From Anaerocolumna jejuensis DSM 15929 (lineage in GTDB: Bacteria > Bacillota > Clostridia > Lachnospirales > Lachnospiraceae): DNA of 64,000 nucleotides. Shown piece by piece: positions 7,922 through 16,742 of this stretch (positions are counted from its first letter, which is position 1; every line of letters starts with the position of its first letter). The notes beneath the pieces are model-generated. The model ran no database searches. It saw nothing but the letters and a program-made list of their open reading frames with translations, and was not told where the DNA came from. The translations under genes and the position numbers were made by a program. The stretch is from NCBI RefSeq assembly GCF_900142215.1, contig NZ_FRAC01000017.1, forward strand, positions 62,001-126,000, read 5' to 3'.

Positions 7922-9505
7922 ATGTCAGATGAATTCTTTGAAAAAGATACAAATCAGGATGAAGCTGCCGATATAAACAGCCGTGAAGCAGAAGAGGTAA
8001 CAGAAACAACTGCAGGCGGGAATACCATGGAGCAAGCAGGTGAGAGTACTACAGGCGAGGGTACTATAAACGAGAGCATCATACCGGAAAGCAGTGTATA
8101 CCGTTACAAAAAACCTTCTCAGGAGGAGGAAAAGAAGGAAGCCGGCGGTTCCTACAGCTTCTGGGCAGAACAGGTGACCGGTACAGGAGCCGGACAAACC
8201 TATGAAAATTACCAGGAATATAAAGAAAACAAAGGGTTTGATACTTCAAATACAACTTATAATCAGAGAGCGGAAGAATTAAAGCAGGATGAAAAGGGCA
8301 GGAAAAAGGATGGTTTTTTTCATAAGGCAGGAAAACTGGTAGCAGTTGCCCTTGTCTTTGGACTTGTTGCAGGGCTGGCTTTTACAGGATTCAATGAAGC
8401 CTATTATAAATTAAATCCCAAGGCCGCACCGGTCCGTTTTAGTATCGGAGATAACGGTTCCTATAAGCTGCTGTCTTCCACTGCTGTAACAGACGGTAAG
8501 ATAGCACAGAAAACAGATGTAACAGATGTTATTGAAAAGACCATGCCCTCCATTGTACAGATAACCACTACCTATAACCAGGTATACAATGACTGGTTTG
8601 GCGAGCAGTACAATCAGGAGAGTGAAGGCGGCGGTTCCGGCATTATAGTAGGAAAGAATGAAAAAGAACTCCTGATTGCCACTAATAACCATGTAGTAGA
8701 AGGGGCTGACCCTATTAAGGTTAAATTTATTGACGGTACGGAAGCGGAAGCCATTATTAAGGGAACGGATTCCGTAGCAGATATTGCTGTTATCTCCATT
8801 GACTTAACAAAGATCAAATCCGCTACAATGGATAAGATAGCCATTGCAAAGCTTGGCGATTCCAATTCAGTGAAGGTCGGCGAAATGGCAGTTGCTATCG
8901 GAAACGCTCTGGGTTATGGGCAGTCTACAACAGTAGGCTATATCAGTGCCAAGGACCGTGAGGTCAATGTAGACGATAAGAAGATGGTGCTTCTTCAGAC
9001 CGATGCCGCCATCAATCCCGGTAACAGCGGCGGTGCCTTATTAAACCTGAACGGAGAAGTAATTGGTATCAATACGGTAAAATATGCTTCCAGTGAAGTA
9101 GAAGGCATGGGCTTTGCCATCCCCATTTCAAAAGCAACCCCTATTATTGATGAACTTATGAGCAGAGAAATCTTAACGGAAAAGGAAAAAGGATATTTAG
9201 GGGTATATCCGGAAGATGTTACGGAAGACGTTGCCACCATGTATAACTGGCCTGTAGGTGTATTCGTAAAGAAAGTAATTTCCGGAGGAAGTGCAGAGAA
9301 GGCAGGAATCGTAGCAGGTGATATCATTACCAAGGTAAATGATACGGAAATAACCGCCAGTACACAGCTGAAGGAAAAGGTAAATTCCTACCGCGCAGGT
9401 ACAAAGATTACGGTAACGGTAAAGCGTAATGTGGACGGCAAATTCTCAGAAAAGACCTTTGATGTTACCCTGACTGCGGACCCACAGACTGATTCAAATA
9501 AATAA
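7922..9505 (+). CDS. HtrA/DegP-family membrane-anchored serine protease
   Basis: 527 residues: an unusually long acidic cytoplasmic N-terminus (about 1-135), one membrane segment (about 138-158), a trypsin-like domain and one PDZ domain (about 430-515). The catalytic triad is visible as H257 (NNHVVEG), D287 (ADIAVIS) and S369 (NPGNSGGAL). HtrA proteases degrade or refold damaged proteins outside the membrane and are normally induced by envelope stress. The gene lies opposite the wall polymer genes. It has AAGGAAGG upstream of the ATG and a strong terminator downstream, so it is probably monocistronic. Confidence 0.93.
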   Translation: MSDEFFEKDTNQDEAADINSREAEEVTETTAGGNTMEQAGESTTGEGTINESIIPESSVYRYKKPSQEEEKKEAGGSYSFWAEQVTGTGAGQTYENYQEYKENKGFDTSNTTYNQRAEELKQDEKGRKKDGFFHKAGKLVAVALVFGLVAGLAFTGFNEAYYKLNPKAAPVRFSIGDNGSYKLLSSTAVTDGKIAQKTDVTDVIEKTMPSIVQITTTYNQVYNDWFGEQYNQESEGGGSGIIVGKNEKELLIATNNHVVEGADPIKVKFIDGTEAEAIIKGTDSVADIAVISIDLTKIKSATMDKIAIAKLGDSNSVKVGEMAVAIGNALGYGQSTTVGYISAKDREVNVDDKKMVLLQTDAAINPGNSGGALLNLNGEVIGINTVKYASSEVEGMGFAIPISKATPIIDELMSREILTEKEKGYLGVYPEDVTEDVATMYNWPVGVFVKKVISGGSAEKAGIVAGDIITKVNDTEITASTQLKEKVNSYRAGTKITVTVKRNVDGKFSEKTFDVTLTADPQTDSNK

Positions 9506-9530
9506 GCAGAATTCGGACTTATGAAATAAT

Positions 9531-9588
9531 AAGGGCTGCTGCAACACGGCTGATAGCAGAAAAGCTGTTTTGCAGTAGCTCTTTTTTT
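9531..9588 (+). terminator. Intrinsic terminator of htrA
   Basis: A 13-bp stem starting AGGGCTGCTGCAA (one wobble) is followed by a run of seven T. Confidence 0.85.
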
Positions 9589-9631
9589 GCTTTCGTTATA
9601 ATTATTTTAGAAAAATTTCAATATTAATATA

Positions 9632-9660
9632 TTGTATACGGTAAAACCCTACGTTATAAT
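9632..9660 (+). promoter_or_regulatory. Sigma-A type promoter of the clpX-like gene
   Basis: TTGTAT (9632-9637), a 17-base spacer and a perfect TATAAT (9655-9660) lie about 70 bases upstream of the start codon. Confidence 0.75.
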
Positions 9661-9734
9661 TAGTTATGTTTCAAAAAGTAACAACGCGTTTGACAAAAGC
9701 CTTAAAGTTCTTTTAAGGAGAAGGAGATAACAAT

Positions 9735-11162
9735 ATGAGTGATGATTTAAAGGATCAGGATAATAACCTGGAGAATATAGACAAGGAAACTAAAAACAAG
9801 GATGACTATGAAGAGGTCTGTTATATTTGCAGAAGGCCTGAGAGCAAGGTAGGAAAGATGCTGCGTATTCCGAATAATATCAGCATCTGCTCCGACTGTA
9901 TGCAGAAAACCTTTGATACGATTAACAGCAATGGCATGCCCTACATGGACCTTATGGGATTCCCGCCCAATGTAATGAATATGAATACGGTCCAGAAGGA
10001 GGTTCCCAAGAACCAGAAGCTAAAGAAGAAAAAGGCTGAGGAGGAACCGGCGGAGACGGCAGATGCTTTTGACATTAAGAACATTCCCTCCCCCCATGTG
10101 ATCAAAGGTAAATTAGATGATTATGTAGTAGGTCAGGAACATGGCAAGAAGGTCCTGTCAGTTGCGGTATATAACCATTATAAAAGGGTTGCAGCAGATA
10201 CCATGGATGATATAGAGATTGAAAAATCCAATATGCTTATGATTGGACCCACCGGAAGCGGGAAGACTTTTCTTGTAAAGACACTGGCAAGACTTCTGGA
10301 TGTGCCCCTTGCCATAACGGATGCTACCTCCCTGACAGAGGCCGGTTATATCGGAGACGATGTGGAAAGTGTTATTTCAAAGCTGCTGGCTGCTGCGGAT
10401 AATGATGTGGAGAGAGCGGAAAAGGGGATTATTTTTATTGATGAAATTGATAAAATAGCCAAGAAAAAGAACACGAATAACAGGGATGTAAGCGGAGAGA
10501 GCGTTCAGCAGGGACTGCTTAAGCTCTTAGAGGGAAGTGATGTGGAAGTACCTGTGGGTGCTACCAGTAAGAATGCCATGGTACCTCTTACTACGGTAAA
10601 TACAAAGAATATATTATTTATCTGTGGAGGAGCATTCCCCGACTTGGATACCATTATAAAGACAAGGCTGAATAAGCAGACTTCCATTGGATTCAGTGCC
10701 GATTTAAAGGACAAATACGATAGTGACCCCAATGTGCTGTTAAAGGTCAGTGTAGAGGATTTAAGAGAATTTGGTATGATACCGGAATTCCTGGGACGTC
10801 TTCCCATTATGTTTTCCTTAGAAGGACTTACAAAGGACATGCTTATAAAGATATTGAAGGAGCCTAAAAATGCTATATTAAAGCAGTACCAAAAGCTTCT
10901 TGCCCTGGATGAGGTATGTCTGGAATTTGACGATGGAGCCATGGAAGCAATCGCAGAAAAAGCCATGGAAAAAAAGACAGGAGCCAGAGCACTCCGTGCA
11001 ATAATTGAAGATTTTATGTTGGATATCATGTATGAGATACCAAAGGATATCAATATCGGAAAAGTTACAATAACCAGGGACTATATTGAGAAAAAGGGTG
11101 TTCCCCAGATAGAGATGAGGGGAAGCAATTATAAGAACCTCCTGTTGGAAGGAAGCAATTAG
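9735..11162 (+). CDS. ClpX-like AAA+ unfoldase, apparently an orphan paralogue
   Basis: 475 residues. An N-terminal C4 zinc-binding domain (C29, C32, C52, C55) is followed by a charged linker and an AAA+ module with Walker A GPTGSGKT at 171-178 and Walker B FIDEIDK. A sensor-2 type C-terminal domain (KKTGARALRAI) completes it. The pore loop GYIG and the ClpP-docking IGF tripeptide (in TSIGFSAD) are kept, so partnership with ClpP is plausible. The RKH loop that canonical ClpX uses for tag recognition is replaced (around residues 274-281). No clpP or trigger factor gene adjoins it. I infer a second, specialised ClpX; a divergent sole ClpX is the alternative. The ribosome binding site is AAGGAGAAGGAG. 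Confidence 0.85.
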   Translation: MSDDLKDQDNNLENIDKETKNKDDYEEVCYICRRPESKVGKMLRIPNNISICSDCMQKTFDTINSNGMPYMDLMGFPPNVMNMNTVQKEVPKNQKLKKKKAEEEPAETADAFDIKNIPSPHVIKGKLDDYVVGQEHGKKVLSVAVYNHYKRVAADTMDDIEIEKSNMLMIGPTGSGKTFLVKTLARLLDVPLAITDATSLTEAGYIGDDVESVISKLLAAADNDVERAEKGIIFIDEIDKIAKKKNTNNRDVSGESVQQGLLKLLEGSDVEVPVGATSKNAMVPLTTVNTKNILFICGGAFPDLDTIIKTRLNKQTSIGFSADLKDKYDSDPNVLLKVSVEDLREFGMIPEFLGRLPIMFSLEGLTKDMLIKILKEPKNAILKQYQKLLALDEVCLEFDDGAMEAIAEKAMEKKTGARALRAIIEDFMLDIMYEIPKDINIGKVTITRDYIEKKGVPQIEMRGSNYKNLLLEGSN

Positions 11163-11363
11163 AAGGCATACTAATGAAATAAAGTTTTTGAACCCTTCCA
11201 GGTGTAATAACGGCTCTATTCCGGCATTCTTACACCTGGAAGAGGGGAAAACTAAAATTTTACTTACATAATAAAAATTTAAGAGAGCGGGGTGTGGTTT
11301 AATAAGAAAGGACTGGTATGCTTTTGTTTGGCGGGGTAAACAGGACCTTTCTTAACCAAATTT

Positions 11364-12041
11364 ATGGAGGAAAAATTTCTGCCGGAAATTGATGGTAATT
11401 TAAGAAAACATATGGTACGGGTACCAAAAGTAATTGAACAGGCAAGCGGCATACGGATATTTGGAAAGCTTATCAAATCACTGGTGTTTACAACGGATAT
11501 CGCAATTATTCGGAATTGCAATGCCAATGCAGTGATAGCAGTATATCCCTTTACCCCCCAGCCTATCATTACCCATGCTATTATTAACTGCTCTGATGTC
11601 CCGGTATTCTGCGGGGTCGGCGGAGGCACCACAAAGGGTTCAAGAGTACTTAACCTTGCGGAGGATGCGGAATTTCAAGGGGCTGTAGGAGTTGTACTGA
11701 ATGCACCGACGCCCAATGAAACCATTCTTTATTTAAAAGAAAGGATAGACATTCCGATTGTAATAACGGTGGTATCCGAAAAGACAGATATCAGGGCAAG
11801 AATCGAGGCCGGAGCAGATATCCTCAATGTATCCGGTGCGGGAAAGACAACCGATATGGTAAAGCAGATCAGAGAGGAATTCCCGTGGATACCTATTATA
11901 GCCACCGGAGGGCCTACGGAAGAGAGCATCCTTAAGACAATTGAAGCCGGTGCCAATGCCATTACCTACACACCGCCCAGCAACGGAGAGATATTCAAAA
12001 AGCTGATGAACAAATACCGGGAAGAGGATTCCATTATATAA
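11364..12041 (+). CDS. TIM-barrel protein of unknown specificity
   Basis: 225 residues with a repeating beta/alpha-barrel pattern. Near the C-terminus a phosphate-binding-like stretch is seen (IIATGGPTEESILKTIEAGANAITYTPP), as in nucleotide or sugar-phosphate processing barrels. Genes of this type are often labelled 'hydrolase' in Lachnospiraceae, without experimental support known to me. The ATG at 11364 has no clear ribosome binding site; an overlapping 24-codon frame at 11319-11393 has a better one and may help translation. The stop is 12 bases before the zinc-ribbon gene, so the two are probably one operon. Confidence 0.6.
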   Translation: MEEKFLPEIDGNLRKHMVRVPKVIEQASGIRIFGKLIKSLVFTTDIAIIRNCNANAVIAVYPFTPQPIITHAIINCSDVPVFCGVGGGTTKGSRVLNLAEDAEFQGAVGVVLNAPTPNETILYLKERIDIPIVITVVSEKTDIRARIEAGADILNVSGAGKTTDMVKQIREEFPWIPIIATGGPTEESILKTIEAGANAITYTPPSNGEIFKKLMNKYREEDSII

Positions 12042-12053
12042 GGAGGCATTAGG

Positions 12054-12314
12054 GTGTTTTTCTTAAAGAAGCTATTGAAAGGAAAAGAAACCAGCAGTAA
12101 GAGCAGTAAAAGTACCATAGACGGGACCATCAGAAAGGAAGACGTCAAAAAAGAAGAAGCCGTAAAAACTCCCCAAGAGGAAGAATATGAGATTGTCGAG
12201 AAGGAAATTCTTCCGGAAAAGATGATCTGTCCCGACTGCGGCGGTATTACCCTTGCCGGTCTGGATTTTTGCGATAAATGCGGCGGTGAACTTGGTAATT
12301 ATGAGAATTATTAG
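12054..12314 (+). CDS. Small zinc-ribbon protein
   Basis: 86 residues with a GTG start behind AAGGAGG (12040-12046). The N-terminal 50 residues are highly charged (Lys/Glu/Ser rich) and probably disordered. The C-terminus is a CPDCGG...CDKCGG zinc ribbon. Function is unknown; such ribbons often mediate protein or nucleic acid contacts. It follows the TIM-barrel gene after 12 bases. Confidence 0.7.
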   Translation: MFFLKKLLKGKETSSKSSKSTIDGTIRKEDVKKEEAVKTPQEEEYEIVEKEILPEKMICPDCGGITLAGLDFCDKCGGELGNYENY

Positions 12315-12330
12315 TATTCCATAATTTTTG

Positions 12331-12359
12331 TTGACAAATAGAAATGACAATAGTAAGAT
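12331..12359 (+). promoter_or_regulatory. Strong promoter directly upstream of a terminator
   Basis: TTGACA (12331-12336), 17-base spacer, TAAGAT (12354-12359). Transcription would begin near 12366, only about 7 bases before the terminator hairpin at 12373. Confidence 0.6.
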
Positions 12360-12372
12360 AGATGCAGAACAG

Positions 12373-12412
12373 AGGCGTTCATAGTATACATGTATTTTGA
12401 ACGCCTTTTTAT
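12373..12412 (+). terminator. Intrinsic terminator after the zinc-ribbon gene
   Basis: A 9-bp perfect stem AGGCGTTCA/TGAACGCCT (12373-12381 and 12398-12406) is followed by five or more T. The rest of the 320-base gap (12315-12634) shows no further gene. Confidence 0.85.
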
Positions 12413-12634
12413 TTATATCCTGTATAAGTTGAATTTTGGCTTTTTTTGAAGATATGGCACTTTTATATCTGAAAGTGGTCAAAAAATCATAATTCAGCTT
12501 GGCTATGTTACTTTTTACAGCTTATAGTTATCCGGTAAGCTTCTGTTTTTACCCAGGTACTTTAATACATTAATAAGCCAATGGTTCATAGCAGAAAACT
12601 ATCGGATGCTAATATATTCAAAGGGAGGTTATTT

Positions 12635-13825
12635 ATGAAGAAAATATTCAAAAAAGTTGTCAGTCTTGGGTTATTAGGAACTCTGACAGTTGCTTCTTTA
12701 GCAGGCTGCGGAACGAAGAATACCGGAAGCACCGGTTCAGATGGAGGCGAAGCTTCCGGCACAGGAGACGGAACCTTCTTAATAGGCGGTTTAGGACCTT
12801 TAACCGGTCAGGCTGCATCCTATGGTATTTCCGTTAAGCAGGGGGCTGAGGTTGCTATTCAGGAAATCAATGATGCAGGCGGCGTTAAGGTAGGAGATAA
12901 GACCTTACAGTTAAAGCTGCAGTTTGAAGATGATGAGGCAGATGGGGATACCGCAATGGCTGCTTACAACACTTTAATGGATAAAGGTATCCAGGCACTC
13001 CTTGGTACGGTAACCAGTGGTGCGGGACTTGCCATTGCAGACCAGACAAATGCCGATGGAATTCTACAGATTACACCCTCCGGCTCTGCAAAGGATTTGA
13101 CCAAGAATCCCAATGCATTCCGCCTTTGCTTTACAGATCCTCTTCAGGGAGAGACAATGGCAGATTATGCAGTGAATACTCTGGGCTATAAAAAGGTTGC
13201 CATGATTTACAACAATTCAGATGATTACAGCACCGGTGTTGCGGAAGCTTTTGAAAGCAAGGTAAAAGAGCTTGGCGGTGAGATCGTTGCCAAGGAAGCT
13301 TTTGTTACCGATGCGGTAGACTTTAATACACAGCTTACTACCATTAAGGGAACAGATGCACAGATAGTATTTGCACCTGTTTATTATCAGGATGCTGCTT
13401 ATATCACCACTCAGGCATCAGAGCTTGGCATGGCACTTCCCTTCATCGGTTCCGACGGATGGGACGGAGTACTGGATAAGGTAGTTGATAAGAAAGTATT
13501 GGAAGGTGCTGTATTCTTAAGTCCTTTCCTTGCAACAGATCCAGATACGGCTGTTCAGGCATTTGTAACAAAATACAAGGAAAAATACAATGCTACACCG
13601 GACCAGTTCGCAGCAGACGGATATGATACGGTAAACGTTATCAAAGCAGCCCTTGAAAAAGCAGGAAAGACTGGCAGTGCGGATTTAATTAAGGCAATGA
13701 CTGAAATTGAAGTAAAGGGCCTTACCGGTACCGTTACCTTTGATGCAAGCGGTGAACCTAATAAGGGTGCCAAGTTTGTTGAAATCAAGAACGGCGAATA
13801 CACTTCAAAAACAGTAGAAAAATAG
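12635..13825 (+). CDS. livJ: Branched-chain amino acid ABC transporter, substrate-binding lipoprotein
   Basis: 396 residues. A lipoprotein signal peptide ends in SLAGC with C25 as the lipidated cysteine, so the protein sits on the outer face of the membrane. The mature part is a type I periplasmic-binding fold of the Leu/Ile/Val family (GGLGPLTGQAASYG, INDAGG, GSDGWDG). It captures branched-chain or related amino acids for LivHM-LivGF. The ATG at 12635 follows GGGAGG; an upstream in-frame extension has no signal-peptide logic. A hairpin-rich 240-base gap separates it from livH, which commonly allows higher expression of the binding protein than of the permease. Confidence 0.9.
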   Translation: MKKIFKKVVSLGLLGTLTVASLAGCGTKNTGSTGSDGGEASGTGDGTFLIGGLGPLTGQAASYGISVKQGAEVAIQEINDAGGVKVGDKTLQLKLQFEDDEADGDTAMAAYNTLMDKGIQALLGTVTSGAGLAIADQTNADGILQITPSGSAKDLTKNPNAFRLCFTDPLQGETMADYAVNTLGYKKVAMIYNNSDDYSTGVAEAFESKVKELGGEIVAKEAFVTDAVDFNTQLTTIKGTDAQIVFAPVYYQDAAYITTQASELGMALPFIGSDGWDGVLDKVVDKKVLEGAVFLSPFLATDPDTAVQAFVTKYKEKYNATPDQFAADGYDTVNVIKAALEKAGKTGSADLIKAMTEIEVKGLTGTVTFDASGEPNKGAKFVEIKNGEYTSKTVEK

Positions 13826-13830
13826 AGAGC

Positions 13831-13872
13831 GGCAGTACCGCAGACTGGTCTGCTGACCAGCCTGTGGCATGC
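13831..13872 (+). repeat. Hairpin, possible relative of the palindromic repeat family
   Basis: The segment starts with GGCAGTACCGCAG and ends with CTGTGGCATGC, around an inner CTGGTC/GACCAG stem. The layout resembles the repeat units at 25, 35 and 41 kb, but similarity is low. It lies just after livJ. Confidence 0.4.
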
Positions 13873-13969
13873 TCTGAAAGCAAATGTGAAAGATTTTGGG
13901 CTGAAGCTATGAAGAGCTGACTTTAGTCCAAATTCTTTCTTTTTTAAATAAGGCTGACTTAAGACTGAA

Positions 13970-14024
13970 CTAGTTCGCTTTTTTCGGAAGAACGGGGAGA
14001 GGGCTTCCGGAAAAAGCGAATTAG
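13970..14024 (+). promoter_or_regulatory. Long hairpin between livJ and livH
   Basis: Arms of 21 bases (13970-13990 and 14004-14024) pair almost fully, including the TTCGCTTTTT block. There is no 3' T-run. Such a structure could protect the livJ transcript from 3' decay and set its ratio to livHMGF. Confidence 0.6.
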
Positions 14025-14066
14025 CTTATGAGGAAGTTATGAGGAAGATGTGATGCGAGGTGCGAG

Positions 14067-14945
14067 ATGGAAAGTATTATTGAACAATTTATAAACGGCC
14101 TGAGGTCGGGAAGTATATATGCCTTAATAGCCCTTGGTTATACCATGGTATACGGTATTGCGAAAATGATCAACTTTGCCCATGGGGATATTATCATGGT
14201 AGGGGCCTATGTTCTTTATGTAAGCATAACGGACTTTAAGATGCCGGTAATACCGGCAGTATTGCTTACTGTTGTTGTATGTGCCGTATTGGGCGTTGCA
14301 ATAGAAAAGATTGCGTATAAGCCTTTAAGGAAGGCTCCGCCCTTAGCGGTATTGATTACTGCCATTGGCGTAAGTTATCTGTTACAGAGTGTTGCCCTTT
14401 TAATATTTTCGGCAAATCCGGTTACCTTTAAATCCATTATTAATCTGGAGACCGTTACGGTAGGAGGGGTTACGATACCGGGTATTACCATTGTAACACT
14501 GGTAGTTACATCAATCTGTATGATAGCCCTTACGCTATTTATCAATAAGACCAAGGCGGGAAGTGCTATGAGGGCAGTCTCCGAGGATAAGGCGGCAGCC
14601 CAGCTGATGGGTATTAACGTAAACCGCACGATTTCCATGACCTTTGCCATTGGCTCCGCGCTGGCGGCAGTGGCGGGCATCATGTTTATCTGCCAGTTCC
14701 AGTCCATAAAACCTACACTGGGAGCTTTACCCGGTATCAAAGCCTTTGTTGCGGCAGTTTTAGGCGGTATCGGAAGCGTTCCGGGAGCCATGCTTGGAGG
14801 AATCCTTCTTGGTGTCATTGAGAGCTTATCAAAAGCCTACCTCTCAACAGAGCTTTCCGATGCGATTGTTTTCGGCGTTTTGGTTATCGTTCTTCTTGTG
14901 AAGCCATCAGGGCTTCTTGGTAAGAACCGTATAGAGAAAGTGTAG
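14067..14945 (+). CDS. livH: Branched-chain amino acid ABC transporter permease
   Basis: 292 residues, mostly hydrophobic, with about eight membrane segments. It begins with the typical LivH pattern (NGLRSGSIYALIALGYTMVYG...NFAHGDIIMVGAY). The C-terminal FVAAVLGGIGSVPGAMLGG block is the family coupling motif for the ATPase. It pairs with LivM to form the channel. It is 10 bases upstream of livM in the livHMGF run. Confidence 0.93.
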   Translation: MESIIEQFINGLRSGSIYALIALGYTMVYGIAKMINFAHGDIIMVGAYVLYVSITDFKMPVIPAVLLTVVVCAVLGVAIEKIAYKPLRKAPPLAVLITAIGVSYLLQSVALLIFSANPVTFKSIINLETVTVGGVTIPGITIVTLVVTSICMIALTLFINKTKAGSAMRAVSEDKAAAQLMGINVNRTISMTFAIGSALAAVAGIMFICQFQSIKPTLGALPGIKAFVAAVLGGIGSVPGAMLGGILLGVIESLSKAYLSTELSDAIVFGVLVIVLLVKPSGLLGKNRIEKV

Positions 14946-14955
14946 GTGGAGCAGT

Positions 14956-15954
14956 ATGGGAAAAGGTATCAGTAAAAAGACAGGAAGTATTTTTACAATT
15001 AAGAATCTGATAAAATTAGTCATAATTATAGCAGTTTATTTGATAATAATGGCATTGATGGAGGGGAGCTTAGCTACCCGTCATTTTAAATCCCTCCTTG
15101 TACCAATCGGCATTAACATTATTCTGGCAGTATCCTTAAATATTACTACCGGTTTCCTGGGAGAGCTGTCTTTGGGACATGCGGGCTTTATGGCTATCGG
15201 AGCTTATTCGGGAGCCTTATTTACAATCTTTGCACAAGACCATACCGGAATTCCGGAACCACTTGCCTTTTTACTAGGAATTTTAATCGGAGGTATTGTG
15301 GCAGCATTGTTTGGAGTAGTAATCGGAATCCCAGTACTGCGCCTGAAGGGTGATTATCTGGCAATCGTTACCCTTGCCTTTGGTGAAATTGTCCGCTCCG
15401 TCATTAATTTCTTAGGAGTTACGGGAGGAGCCAGAGGTTTAAGCGGTATTCCCAGATACACCAACTATAAATGGACCTATGGGGTGGTTATTATCACACT
15501 CATCCTGCTGGCCAACTTCGTAAAATCCCGTTACGGAAGGGTAATCAGCTCCGTCAGGGACAATGCCATAGCAGCAGAATCCATTGGTATTAAGGTAAGT
15601 AATTATAAGATTATGGCCTTTGTAATTGCAGCTTTTTTTGCAGGTGTGGCAGGAGTGCTGTTCGGGCATAATTTAAGTGTATTAAAGCCCGGTAATTTTG
15701 ATTATAACAAATCAATTGAAATTCTGGTTATCGTAGTATTAGGCGGTATGGGCAGCATCAGAGGCTCCGTAATAGCTGCCATCATACTGACTCTTTTACC
15801 GGAATTCTTAAGAGGAGCAAACGATTACAGAATGTTACTTTATTCACTGGCACTTATCCTCATCATGCTGTTTAACTCTTCCGAAATCCGTCAGAGGCTG
15901 GAAGAGTCAGGTAAACTTCCCAGGTTACCAAAATTAAAGGCAAGAGCCAGGTAG
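14956..15954 (+). CDS. livM: Branched-chain amino acid ABC transporter permease
   Basis: 332 residues, the second permease subunit. It has about nine hydrophobic segments, the conserved LSLGHAGFMAIGAYSGAL and the coupling motif VVLGGMGSIRGSVIAA. The start has a weak GGTGGAG site just upstream. It is 17 bases before livG and translated with it. Confidence 0.93.
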   Translation: MGKGISKKTGSIFTIKNLIKLVIIIAVYLIIMALMEGSLATRHFKSLLVPIGINIILAVSLNITTGFLGELSLGHAGFMAIGAYSGALFTIFAQDHTGIPEPLAFLLGILIGGIVAALFGVVIGIPVLRLKGDYLAIVTLAFGEIVRSVINFLGVTGGARGLSGIPRYTNYKWTYGVVIITLILLANFVKSRYGRVISSVRDNAIAAESIGIKVSNYKIMAFVIAAFFAGVAGVLFGHNLSVLKPGNFDYNKSIEILVIVVLGGMGSIRGSVIAAIILTLLPEFLRGANDYRMLLYSLALILIMLFNSSEIRQRLEESGKLPRLPKLKARAR

Positions 15955-15971
15955 GAAAGGAGAGAAAGACT

Positions 15972-16730
15972 TTGAGTTTATTGGAAGTAAAAAATTTAGG
16001 AATCTCCTTTGGAGGCTTAAGAGCGGTGGACAGTGTAAACCTATCCATTGAAAAGGGGCAGCTCTACGGCTTGATCGGACCGAATGGTGCAGGCAAAACA
16101 ACCATATTTAACCTGCTTACCGGTGTATATAAGCCTACGGACGGCACTATCAGGCTGGATGGTGTGGATTTAGTAGGAAAGTCCCCCTCCGAAATCTGTA
16201 AGTCGGGAATTGCAAGAACCTTTCAGAATATCCGGTTATTTAAGAAAATGACAGTTCTTGATAATGTAAAGACAGCCCTTCATAACCAGCAGGGCTACTC
16301 CCTGGCAGAAAGCTTTCTTCACCTGGGCTCTTATTTTAAAAAGGAGCAGAGTATGGATGAAAAGGCTCTTGAGATTCTGGAGGTATTTGATCTGGATGGT
16401 CAGGCAGAGTATTTTGCCGGAAACCTTCCCTATGGAAAACAGCGTAAACTGGAGATTGCCAGAGGTCTGGCAACCAATCCCAAGCTGCTTTTGTTAGATG
16501 AACCCGCAGCGGGCATGAATCCCAATGAAACAGCAGAGCTTATGGATACCATCCAGCTTGTAAGGAAGCGTTACGGTATCACCATATTATTAATCGAGCA
16601 TGATATGAAACTTGTGTCAGGAATTTGCGAAAAGATACTGGTGCTTAATTTCGGAACGGAACTGGCAGCAGGAACGCCGGAGGATGTTCTGAATAATCCG
16701 GAGGTTATTACCGCATATCTTGGAGAATAA
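15972..16730 (+). CDS. livG: Branched-chain amino acid ABC transporter ATPase
   Basis: 252 residues with a TTG start behind AAAGGAGAG. Walker A is GPNGAGKT at 36-43, Walker B is LLLLDEPAAGMNPNE, and the H-loop is LIEHDMK. The long segment between Walker A and the signature (ARTFQNIRLF) is characteristic of LivG. The ABC signature reads LPYGKQRK, as usual in LivG. Cytoplasmic partner of LivF. Confidence 0.93.
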   Translation: MSLLEVKNLGISFGGLRAVDSVNLSIEKGQLYGLIGPNGAGKTTIFNLLTGVYKPTDGTIRLDGVDLVGKSPSEICKSGIARTFQNIRLFKKMTVLDNVKTALHNQQGYSLAESFLHLGSYFKKEQSMDEKALEILEVFDLDGQAEYFAGNLPYGKQRKLEIARGLATNPKLLLLDEPAAGMNPNETAELMDTIQLVRKRYGITILLIEHDMKLVSGICEKILVLNFGTELAAGTPEDVLNNPEVITAYLGE

Positions 16731-16742
16731 AGGAGAGACACT

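Noticed and set aside
11319..11393. A 24-codon frame overlapping the start of the TIM-barrel gene
   Set aside because: It has a fair ribosome binding site, but nothing shows that it encodes a functional peptide. At most it may couple translation, so it is mentioned only in that gene's entry.
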